A DNA stretch of 64,000 nt from assembly GCA_023525975.1 (NCBI GenBank), contig CM042032.1, forward strand, positions 72,066,260-72,130,259. Reading direction: 5' to 3'. This stretch comes from Smallanthus sonchifolius (lineage: Eukaryota; Streptophyta; Magnoliopsida; Asterales; Asteraceae). Below the pieces are notes generated by a model. It worked only from the letters and a program-made list of their open reading frames with translations, was not told the DNA's origin and made no database searches. Below are positions 54,410-64,000 of the stretch, one piece after another. The stretch's first letter is position 1. Each line of letters opens with the position of its first letter. A program made the translations under genes and the position numbers.

Positions 54410-56460
54410 GTAATGGATAGTGCTTTTTAAATACCGTAGAACACGTTTAGAGCATGCATGTGTTTGGATGCCGGAGGATGCATATATTGTGAGTGTTTGT
54501 TGACTACAAAGCACACATCAAGCCTTGTAAAGACCAAATACTGAAGTGATCCAAGAATCTTTCGATAGGGTGTGGGATCGACATGTGATGAACCATTCGC
54601 GACTGAAGTGGGTTAGATGAGCTTAGAGGAGTAGCCACATCTTTTGCACAATCCATTTGCAAATTGATGGGTAGGTCGATGATGTGTCGATGTTGAGATA
54701 GAAACAACACCTGAGGAGTGGAGATAACTTCAATACCTAAAAAACAATGAACTGGGCCATGATCCTTGATGGAAAATCTTTTTGACAAAGTGTCAACAAA
54801 GTGCTCTATGTATTACGTAAAATTTCCTGTTAAAACAATATCATCGATATACACCATAAAATATATAGTTATACCATTATGATGATAGACAAAAAGTGAG
54901 GCGTTGGATTGAGACTTTTTAAAGTCGTAGCCCAATAGAAAGGTGGTAATCTCCATGTACCAATCCCATGGCACTTGCTTGAGGTCGTATAACGACTTCC
55001 AGAGTGTACATATGTGATATGGAAACTAAATGTTGATGTAACCCGACGGTTGAGTCATATAGCCGTCCTCATGTAATATGTTGTGTAAGAATGCATTGTT
55101 CACGTCCAATTGGTGTAGGGGCTGACTTTTTGGAAAGAGAATTAAGCAGACTGTCACGGGTTTAGTGACCGGACTAAAGGTTTCAAAGTAGTCTTTTCCC
55201 AATTGTTGATGAATATTTTTAGCCACAAGATCAGCTATGTACTTTTCAATAAAGCCATCGGGTTTGCGTTTGACTCGTAACACCCATTTTCAGTCAATGG
55301 GAGTGTGAGAGGATGGAGAAACAAGTCCCCACGTTCCGTTGTGAAGTAAAGCATTGAACTCGTCATCCATGGCCTTCCTCCAAAGTGGGTCTTTAAGAGC
55401 TTGTGAAACGGTTGAGGGTTCAAGTGTAAGAGGGAGAGGATGGGTAGTAGTGTTATTAACAAATTTGTCACCCAAAGTACTCGGTGTTCGGTTTTTGGTT
55501 TTTTGTGGCCCATGAGGAAGGGTGATTGAGTAGTGCAAGTGATGAAGAAATGGTAGAGGATTGAGGAGAGGTAAGTGGGAGTGTGGAATTGGGGAAGGTT
55601 CTGTAGTGGGTGAGGAAGTGGACGACATCAGAGTGGTAGGTGTTGATGGAGTGGTAGGTGAGGGTGGTTAATGAGAAGGGGTTGTGTGGGGATTATGGTC
55701 AAAGGTGGGAGTTGGTGATCCAGAGGAGTCTGAGATGGGAGTAGGATTTGAGTTAGGAACAAGAGTTAGTGATTGAGGGATATGGGAAGAGGTGGTATTA
55801 TTATGCATGAGAGGATCAAGAAAAGTGGTAGTGGGAAGGGGATGAGTGTTAAGGAAATGGTAATAGAAGAGGTGGTGTAGTAGATCCTTTCGGGTCACGA
55901 AAAGGAAAAAGGTGGTCAACGAATTGTACGTGATGGGAGTGATCTAGACGATTTGTTACGGTGTCAAGGCATTTATAAGCGAATTCAGAAGTGGAATAAC
56001 CAAGGAAGACACAACCTGAGGATTTTGGGTGAAGTTTGGAAGGTGAGTAAGGCCGGAGCCATGAGTAGCATAAACAACTTAATGGTTTATGGTTGTTGTA
56101 GTTAGGAGGAGTAGCATGCAACTTTTTAAAAGGGGTTGTGTGGTCAAGAACCGGAGTGGTGAGCCGGTTTATTAAGTAATTTCCGTTTGGAAGGTGTGAG
56201 ACGAAAAGCATATGGGAATACCGGCATAATACATGAGAGCTAAGTTGGTTCCCACTACATGTCGATGGCGTCTTTCGAGGGTACCATTTTGCTCGGGTGT
56301 GGGTGGAGGCTGGTGAAATCAGATATTCCATGAGATGGGAAGAGGGGGACTAAAGCAAGGTATTCACCTCCATTATCTCAGAAGATGGAAATTAGAGGGG
56401 TTTGAAAATACTTTTCAACCAAGGCCTTAATTTTGGGAAATAAGGTGGAAACATCTGATT
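54410..56460 (-). pseudogene. Ty1/copia Pol (integrase and reverse transcriptase), degenerate
   Basis: Read from high to low coordinates on the minus strand. The integrase core DNGGEYLAL is near 56378, followed by HPHP-type sequence and the conserved C-terminal part NYLINRLTTPVLDHTTPF, CLCYSWLRPYSPSKL, SGCVFLGYSTSEFAYKCL and HHVQFVDHLFPF (56260-55870). A Pro/Thr/Ser-rich linker follows. RT then reads DEFNALLHNGTWGLV, RKPDGFIEKYIADLVAK, DYFETFSPVTKPVTV, QLDVNNAFLHNIL, the catalytic YIDD (54851-54840), FSIKDHGPVHCFLGIEV and SQHRHIIDLP. Many frameshifts and stops. The N-terminal gag/protease side is missing beyond 56460; the RNase H is at 48191-48805. Confidence 0.88.
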
Positions 56461-58090
56461 TATGTCTAGGGTTTGTGCCCTGAACAAAAGCTATACTGTT
56501 GCACATCCTAGATTTCTTTCTTTGATAATTCAGGAAATAATATGGATTACACAGATAACCTTTTCTTTAGAAGGGACCACTTCCTATAAACAAATAGGTT
56601 GGCAAGAGAAGAGATCCATAACTGTTGTATTCGTCCAGTTAGGCTACAAGAATAGAAGAGATTGTTTGGTACAATCAAGGATGATTAGTCATAGCCTCTT
56701 ATGTTCCATTTAGTAGACACTGAGCATATGAGCAAATGAAGAGGAAGAAAGAAGAGGACTAGTATAGAGATGTTACATGAACTAATTGAAAATGGATTTG
56801 CTATAATGGCCACATCTTTTTACATCTAATGCTACCTAAAGGGGTTCAACACTTCAACTAGAAGTGGAAAGTATATCAAAATTCCTTAATGGTATATTCT
56901 TCAAAGATCTATAAAGTTGTGTTTCTTGTGAGCCCTTGATCTTCACAAATAATCTATTTCACATGTAGTATCTTTAAGATGGTTATGCTACAAGAAATTT
57001 GAGAAGATGAATTAATTAACAAATGGAGAAGGTAAAAAGCCAAGGATGAGATTATAAGGAGAACGGAAGAACTCACATGAAAACCAAATAAAGTTTCAAC
57101 AAATTCTTCATCAAGTAATCATTCCTATCTTTTATTTTATTTTAGTTCATTTTCATTTAGTGCAATTCATATCATATTTTACAGAGAAAACGAAAAGGAC
57201 AAAAAGAAAAATATATAATAAAGGAGAAGATAAAAAAAAATAATAACACCAAAGAGACACGAAAACATAAAAAGACAAAAAGATCACTAAAACAATAACT
57301 ACTCTAAGATCATCCGGTATACTAACATTTTTCACGCCGTGGTCCTAGTTGGCAACACCCATCACGCCGTGATATTCATTGCGCACCGCTCCCTTGGTTT
57401 TTTTTTTCACGTCGTAATCACTTTGCGTGATTTTTTTTCACGGGAGCATAAGTCACAATATTACCATTCAATGGCCACCAAACACAAACACTTGTCCTCT
57501 CTTGTTTGAACTACAGCTCATCTGATTCCCCTTTTATTTAAATAAAAATTAAAAAATAAATATTTAATTATCATACCACTACAATCACTTGGGTATAACC
57601 CTTGTCAAGTGATGGGTGATGTGATAATGAAGGTAGTGACGTGACGTGCACTTTATTATCACATCACACCACAATCACACGGGTATACTTCTTGCTTTAA
57701 CAAGCGTATTGAGCATATAGTTTGTTAGAGGCCGGCTCCTACACAAAGACTTTTTTTCATGACAAGAGTGGGAAACCATCAAAATACGACACGTGTATTT
57801 TAGACGAGGGTCATAAACGTCTATATATAATTATGTAGATGTTATATATAACCATGCACTATATGTTTGTAATTACGTATCATACATATAATCGCACACC
57901 ATTATAATTGTTCAAAAACACACATCATAACTACGTATCACGTACATAAGCATCGACTTAAAATAATTTTTTAAAAACTATAGTAATACTATACTTAAAT
58001 TAAAGATAATAAAATTCTCAATTTTATGGTACAAATTAAAAAAATAATAAAACGTATAAAATTCTCTAGAAAATTCTCTATTTTTGTGCC
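56461..58090. other. Spacer with decayed repeat fragments
   Basis: No gene is recognised. Within it, 57613-57673 has perfect 12-bp arms GTGATGTGATAA / TTATCACATCAC next to two ACAATCAC...GGGTATA direct repeats (57580 and 57670), a likely MITE remnant. Bases 57966-58055 resemble the inner right arm of foldback element 2 (ATAGTAATACTATAC, CTCAATTTTATGGT). Confidence 0.5.
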
Positions 58091-58326
58091 AAGAGGTGCA
58101 CAAAAAAACCGGTTTGAGATTCCAAACCGGTTTGAGACTGCCAAGGAAACCGGTTTGAACCCGCTTTAAACAGTCGGTTTGGCACCGGTTTGGGAGTATT
58201 TTGACAAAACCCAGTTTGGGTTAACCGGTTTTTCGCTGAAAAAAATAGTCGTTATAAAACGGCTATATAGCCGTTATAGTGACCGTTTTTTGTGATTTTG
58301 GGGACCGTTTTACCCCCATATGATAT

Positions 58327-58336
58327 TATAAATAGG
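58327..58336 (+). promoter_or_regulatory. TATA box of the hAT transposase gene
   Basis: TATAAATAGG lies 14 bases before the solo LTR insertion point. With the LTR removed it would be about 100 bases upstream of the transposase start codon at 61612, a normal promoter layout. Confidence 0.75.
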
Positions 58337-58344
58337 TAGTGGAT

Positions 58345-61300
58345 ATTTTTGTGATAATCGCGACTTTTCAGGTCAACACCCTCGTTCAATGAGTTCGTAT
58401 ATTAATAATAATAGTATTATTATACTTAAATATACTTTTAAACGAAAGGAACTTGTTGGAGAACGATAAATAATAGCAAGATTTATTTGGGTGTTATAAT
58501 GTCAAAATTTGACAAAGTTCGGTTCTCTACGTGTTAACACACGAGTCAAGCGGTTTCGTAAAATTTTAATTTAAATCCGAAAGGATATATATTTACGAGA
58601 CGCAAGGACTCGAGGGAAAATAATAAATTATAACGAGTTATTTTGGATAAAATAACGCCTCTATTTTTATCGGGTTCGGTTCAGCGGGATACCGTCATCA
58701 CAACATGCGGCACAACACCACCCCACTATATATAGTGGGGCACCCCACTAAATCCCTCATTTGCAAAATTTTTAGAGAAAAGTTAGAGAGAGAGGACAGA
58801 GAATTCAGGTGGTGGTGGTCCGGTGGCGGCCGACAGCGGTCCGGTGGTGGTCGAAGGCGGCCGGAGATGCGGTTTTTCCTCTGGAACCATTTATCGACGC
58901 TACGAACGCAATGGTAAACTCAGATTTGTGTAAATCATTGCTTAAATTCGTTAAAAAGGTCAAAAATGAATCTGTCCAATATGTTGTTGCATGCACAGTC
59001 TCAAAGATCGGACGATCCCCGGAAATCCGACCGTTATAAATACATGAATTTTGGATATAATGTTTTCAACACATATGCGCACAACTCTACCGGAGGAATA
59101 TTTTATCATATCTCTATAGGTATGCTTTTCATAGCCTCGAATGTGACTGATTGGATTTTCGGATTTGAAAAACTGGGTCTCAATTAATCGTCGATCCCCA
59201 GATATCCGACCGTTGGATCGTGACGATTTTTGGATAGTAGTTTTTTAACATATATATGAATGTTTTGGCCTAATTAAATTCCGATCGGATTTTGGAAAGT
59301 ATATTTTTTAGTACAAACATATTGTAACAGTTTCTAGGATCGAAACACAGGAAATTGATCGGGTTTCATGACAATCCAAACGTCATTGCATGTCAATTTT
59401 GAGCATGTGGAAATGTTCGGGAGATAAAAACGATCATAATAGTATTTTTGGTTCGTATTGCATGTGAAATACGGGAGGTTCCGCGTACGCGAACCATTTA
59501 GACGGAAGGTATAAACTTTACCCGTTAACCTTTGATTTTATGTTGAATAGTTTTATAAGTCACTGGTTGAGATTTTAACTCGAAAATAGTTAGTATTGAG
59601 AGATTTGGTATTTTGAGTGGTTATTAGGTTATAAACCCAACCCCGGTTCACGTAAAACAAATAATGGAACTAATATATTTATTTTTATATAACAATTGTT
59701 TTGATGGATTTTTTTAAAAATATGATCTAATACCCAAATTTATTTTTAAACAGTAGTATTTATATAAAAAGTGAGATCTGAAAATTTTGGTAACTAAACT
59801 CTTTATAGATTATTTATTAAAATTCTTACAAGTTTAATACATGAAAATTGGGAAAAATACCACTGAGTATTGGAAAAATCTGGAATTTGGTCAGTAATTA
59901 TTATATGATAAAAAATGACTAATGTCCAAAATTCATAAAAATTGGAGTTGTCTAAGTAGGTGTTTGGTATTTATGAAGTTTTAACGATTGAATTTGGGAT
60001 CATATACTTTTGGACAACATTAGGACTTGAAACTTGTAATAGAATCTCATATGGACCTAAAACTAATTTGGTAAAAACTTGGTGAATTTTGGACAAGTCT
60101 AACTATTTGTCCCGAATTTGTTAAAGTTTAATAATATTATATTCATAATAAATAATCTGCATATTGAAAAATTATGAAAATTGGTCAGAAATTTTTGTTT
60201 ATGTATATGAACAATTGGAAAAAGTTTCAAGCATTAATCGTATGTCTAAGTATAGTTTTAGAATTATGGTCCATTAAAACTTTTTAAAAGTTACTATTTT
60301 TGAAAAAAAATTTATAAAAATATTTTTATATAAAAATATTTTTATAAAAGTGTTAATGGGAGTTTGGACAGAAGTATTATCATATTAAAAACATAAAATT
60401 GGACTTTTAAATTGGGTGCTAAAATCATACTAAAACCCTAATTTCGGACGAATCGGATTTTCAAACCGTAAACCGGACTTTACGCGCGTAACCACGTTTT
60501 TTATCTAACGAAACCGTGACTTGAGATTTTATCATATATGATTTTATAACCACTGATGCTTTTTATTAAAAACTAAAACTTAGGGTTTTAAGGTCACGAA
60601 TTTATATAAAAGTCAGTTTTACAATTTCTAACAGTTCGTACGCGTATGCACGAGTTTTGGGTATGCAACCAATTACATAGCCACTTTTTGTTTTGTTGAA
60701 TTGGTCACAACCTTTAGGAGTCCTAAATGCATTGTTTGTGTCCATTTCACTAGTAGGACCCTGTTAGTACTAAGATTTTATCGGTTTTGTCGACTGTGTC
60801 GCATCACTAGCCCGTATTATCCAGGTGAGTTTCGCGGCCGGACTTTTCATTTTTACTGTTTTACGGGGGAAAAGTTGTTTCACACACTACACGTTGTTAC
60901 CTGGGTTTACTTATAAATGTATTAAGTCCCCACTTTAACGCAATCAATTAGCTTGAATAGCCGGTGAGAATTATGAATAGTACTATTTGGGTTGACACCC
61001 CCGCCTAGGGTTGGTGACTTGTAAGGTCATTTGGGCGCATAATTAGCCATAGTAGGTGTTCACATTCGACACCTGGATACAGGGGCAACAACTAGTCTGA
61101 CTATTTTAATTATGGCTCAGGGTAATTAAATCTTAACACGTGTACTTGATCATCTGCGGATGGTTACTTTTACATTTTAAAATTTATTTACTTACTTTTT
61201 CTTATCTAGACGCAAAACCTGCGTACTCACCAACTATTTTTATAGTTGACCCGTTTTCAAAACATGATTTTCGGGTAAACAGTTATGGGGATCACGAGCT

Positions 61301-61531
61301 TTAAACGGCTTGCTTTTGGTAAGACTTATTATTGTGTACCTTTGGTTGTAGTCATGCATTTTAGACACTTTGTATTGATTCAGGATTTTCATGTATTCGT
61401 ACTTTCGTTAGAAGCATGTATTATGGTTTAATGTAATGCACAACTTTCCTTTTAGTTTCTCTTGTACTTGTGTTCAATGCGATATACCGGTTACATCCCG
61501 TTTTTCCGCCTTGGTGGGGTGTGACAATTTT
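58345..61531 (+). mobile_element. Solo LTR (3,177 bp) with perfect ATTTT target duplication
   Basis: The LTR is 58350-61526, TGTGATAATCG to GGGGTGTGACA, flanked by ATTTT at 58345-58349 and 61527-61531. It has a palindromic TATA site (58721-58740), CAG|GTGAGTT followed by TCGCGGCC (GT at 60825) and a GGGGGAAAAG box at 60866. It inserted between the TATA box and coding region of the hAT gene, so the LTR is the younger element. Confidence 0.94.
58721..58740 (+). promoter_or_regulatory. TATA box within a perfect 20-bp palindrome
   Basis: CCCCACTATATATAGTGGGG equals its own reverse complement and is followed by another CACCCCACT. It lies 370 bases into the LTR. The predicted start of transcription would be about 30 bases downstream, before a GA-rich leader. 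Confidence 0.8.
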
Positions 61532-61611
61532 GGTTCAATTACAACTTTCAAACCCGCTCTCTACGCTCTCAAAACACAAAAAACGCTCTCAAAATAATCT
61601 AAAAAAAAGCT

Positions 61612-62016
61612 ATGGATTCTTTGAGTGTTGGTGGTTCTTCTAGTGAAATTAGCATTGTAAGGATTAAACCAACAACTCGTAACCAACACATTTGGGCACA
61701 TTACGATTTATGTGAAATGTCAAACGGTTCCGAACGAGCTCGATGCAAGTTGTGTGGTTTGTTTTTAAGAAAGGAATCAAACTCTACTTTAAAAAATCAT
61801 ATTGAAAAATAATGCAAGAAGTTGAAAAGCGTCTCGGGTCAATGTCAATCTTCAATGTCAAACGAGGTGGGACTTTGGAATTTCGACGCAAGTATAGTTC
61901 GGGATAGAATGACAAAGTTAGTGATCCAAGAGGGTTTGTCATTCAACCACTTCGACAACTCGCGTTTGACAAGGATGATTCAAGAGACGTTTTTTAATGT
62001 TTTCACATTTTCTTAA
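61612..62016 (+). pseudogene. N-terminal part of a hAT transposase (BED zinc finger)
   Basis: From ATG 61612 the frame reads HIWAHYDLCEMSNGSERARC, then KLCGLFLRKESNSTLKNHIEK. This is a BED-type finger with its C-x2-C pair and the following His; the last ligand is the Cys after an in-frame TAA at 61810. The same frame continues with LWNFDASIVRDRMTKLVIQE and LSFNHFDNSRLTRMIQETF, the segment that follows the finger in plant hAT transposases. It then stops at 62014. BED fingers bind the ends of the element. About 130 codons of a protein usually of 600-700 residues are left, so it cannot catalyse transposition. Confidence 0.85.
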
Positions 62017-62298
62017 CTTTTATGGTAACGTATTTTATATTTTTGTAATTTTCAAACTTCAAAAAAATCAATAAAGATGGAATATGTTTAAGTTTTTTAA
62101 AAATAAAAAAAAACCCGGTTTCAAACCGATTTGAGGGTTAAACCGGTTCATAACCTACCCGGACCGGTTTGTATAGGTTTGGGTTTTCAGTTCACCAAAC
62201 CGGTTTGGCCTCAAACCGATTTTGACTCAGTTTGACTAAACAGGTTTTGGGTCGGGTTGAACCCGGTTCGGGTTAAAAAACCATTTTATGCACCTCTA

Positions 62299-62882
62299 GT
62301 CCGACCACTGGGTTGGTTGGATTTGGACCGTTGCATACTTGGGTCGCAGAGCTAATTTTCTAAAAACCTGGTAGGATGAAAAGGCGAGAGAAAAGCCTAA
62401 TTCTTTAGCCCAAATAGTATTATATAAATTACGTTTGACATGAAGTGACTAAACTAAACTATGGCTATTTGGTAACTTACTAACATATAAGAAACAGAAG
62501 TTTATCTCATATGATATCAAAAAATTATTATATTAATTAATATTTGTTGGCAATACATCGGTAACGCCAACCTTTGACGTAGTTTAATGTTAAGACTATC
62601 ATGTGTACATGTTGATCCGTGGCGTGGATGAGCGGGAGGAGCCACCAAGGAACACCACCTCTTTATAGAGACGTCGTTAGAAAGGTTGATTGTGGGGGTT
62701 TCTCTACGATAAAACCATTGTCAAAATTTAAAAAAAAAGTTAAAAAAATAAATATTACCGTTAATCAACGGCTATAATAAAAAAAATTAATTTAATTTTC
62801 ACATAAACACCCACACGCATATACATTTCTTACACTTCAAAAATTACAAATTTCACCTCTAATAATTCAATTTTTAAAAGTG
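62299..62882. other. Spacer between hAT and Harbinger elements
   Basis: No gene is recognised. The last 250 bases are probably the 5' part of the PIF/Harbinger element, but I could not identify its terminal inverted repeat or TTA-type target duplication. Confidence 0.4.
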
Positions 62883-64000
62883 ATGGATTTTTCATCCGAT
62901 GAGGAAACTAGTCTTATAGTGTCGATTTTTATACACACGGTCGTGTCCGCTACATCCGCTATCCTAACCGAAGAAGGCGAATGTTCGACATCGATGTCGA
63001 GAGGAGCTGCTTTGAACAAAGACCGTGAAGGAGGTCACGATCGCCTAGTTGTTGATTACTTCGCCGACGGTGCTGTATATAAAGAAAAGACGTCTAAAGG
63101 ACGATTTCGATTGAGGAAGGAGTTATTCATACGAATAGAATGATTTGGCAACTGATAACCCATTATTCATATTATGTTGGGATGCGAGAGAGCGTCCGGA
63201 TTTTACTACTTACTAAAAGTGCACTACTGCACTTCGTCAAATTGCCTACGGAACCACATCAGACTCCTTTGATGAATATTTAAGGATGTCTGAGAGAACT
63301 GCACGAGAAAGCATGTACAAATTCTGTATGGTATCATCGAGCTATATGGGAAACGATTTCTAAGAAAACCCAATTTGAATGACATTCAACAATTATACGA
63401 GGCGTATGAATCAAAACTTGGTTTTTCGAGAATACTTGGTAGTTTGAATTGTATGCATTGGGAGTGGTTTAATTGCCCAACAACATGAAGAGATCAGTAC
63501 ATGAGAGGTGATCATCATCATCCAACAATGGCCTTGGAAGCAGTAGCCTCACACTATCTATGGATATGGCACACATTTTTTGATGCCATTGGTTCGAATA
63601 ACGATATCAACGTTTTCAATCAATCACGGCTATTCAACCACGTTATTAGCGGAGTTGCACCTAATTCTTCATTTGAAATTGGAGAAGTAAATTACAAATT
63701 AAATACGGGTAGAATCCTGTTGATGGATTTTACCCTTATTGGGTTGTGTTTGTAAAATCATTTTTGGCTCCAATAGGTGAAAAACGTATATAATTTGCAA
63801 AAGCTCAAGAGGGAGCAAGGAAGAACATCGAAAGAGCATTTGGTGTGCTTAAAAAAAGTGGCATATATTAGCTAAATCGGCACGAACTTGGACACCAAAA
63901 AGGTTAAGAAACATAATGTATGGTTATATCATATTATAGAATATGATACTAAAAGATAAAGGCAAGAAGATTTGTACCTACATTAAAATCGATGTTAAAC
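62883..64000 (+). pseudogene. PIF/Harbinger transposase, broken and running off the window
   Basis: From ATG 62883 frames read DRLVVDYFADGAVYKEKTS, RFRLRKELFIRI, RKPNLNDIQQLYEAYESK, LGSLNCMHWEWFNCP, YMRGDHHHPTMALEAVASHY and GSNNDINVFNQSRLFNHVI. After a frameshift near 63729 come YPYWVVFVKSFLAPIGEKRI and EGARKNIERAFGVLKK, then RTWTPKRLRNIMYGYI to about 63940. The order and motifs are those of the Harbinger DDE nuclease family (HARBI1/ALP1-like). The first catalytic Asp is Asn (GSLNCMHW for GSIDCMHW). The Asp of NNDIN and the Glu of ERAFG remain. Several stops between 63141 and 63490 and at least two frameshifts make it non-functional. Confidence 0.9.

Larger units (their letters stand above)
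58091..62298 (+). mobile_element. Internally deleted hAT transposon carrying a nested solo LTR
   Basis: The outer ends are AAGAGGTGCA (58091-58100) and TGCACCTCTA (62289-62298). Many CAAACCGGTTT-like motifs lie in both subterminal regions (58109-58220 and 62110-62270), as expected for hAT transposase binding sites. Without the nested LTR it is about 1.03 kb: left end, TATA box, BED-finger ORF and right end. The dimerisation and catalytic parts of the transposase are absent. No matching 8-bp target duplication could be seen at the ends. Confidence 0.8.

Noticed and set aside
56462..56713. 83-codon ORF at the truncated end of the copia element
   Set aside because: No similarity to copia proteins or any family I know, and no codon or motif support.

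Overview
The window is repeat-rich nuclear DNA of a flowering plant, with one intact host gene in 64 kb. The evidence is plant Ty3/gypsy and Ty1/copia retrotransposons, hAT and PIF/Harbinger transposons, Helitron termini and an intron-bearing R2R3-MYB gene. The style of the repeats suggests a eudicot, perhaps Asteraceae; this is an impression and not a demonstrated placement.

Layout. 1-5.07 kb: the 3' part of a gag-protease-only gypsy element, its LTR, and a nearly identical inverted LTR piece. 5.07-11 kb: a truncated long LTR inserted in a copia gag fragment, then a second pol-less gypsy element (LTR, PBS, one ORF, 3' non-coding boxes). 11.7-13.6 kb: an unrecognised broken ORF split by a 311-bp hAT MITE. 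15.2-30.4 kb: a Tat/Retand-type gypsy element (gag, protease, RT, two RNase H domains, integrase, and a spliced antisense gene) with 5-bp target duplications. It was broken by two later solo LTRs, and its 5' LTR region is tandemly duplicated. 30.4-31.2 kb: a copia solo LTR carrying a Helitron. 31.6-37.5 kb: a chain of foldback elements separated by (TA)n tracts, one of which carries pieces of a host lipase gene. 37.5-38.5 kb: a Helitron 3' end and a 202-bp hAT MITE.

38.86-40.38 kb: the intact gene, a three-exon R2R3-MYB of the MYB21/24/57-MYB305 group, with a MITE in intron 2. 40.4-44.8 kb: decayed repeats. 44.8-58 kb: a degenerate copia element on the minus strand, split by a 2.6-kb solo LTR that itself contains a 2.9-kb solo LTR; another solo LTR of the same family lies just outside. 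58.1-62.3 kb: an internally deleted hAT element whose promoter was split by a 3.2-kb solo LTR. 62.9-64 kb: a broken PIF/Harbinger transposase that runs off the end.

Apart from MYB, every coding region is decayed. What is organised is non-coding. The long LTRs share a splice-donor-like CAG|GTGAGT box and a TTCCGCT box near the 3' end, and several carry family-specific palindrome clusters. The gag-only elements share hairpins beside polypurine tracts. These shared designs, the foldback chain and the spliced antisense gene are the best candidates for undescribed biology.
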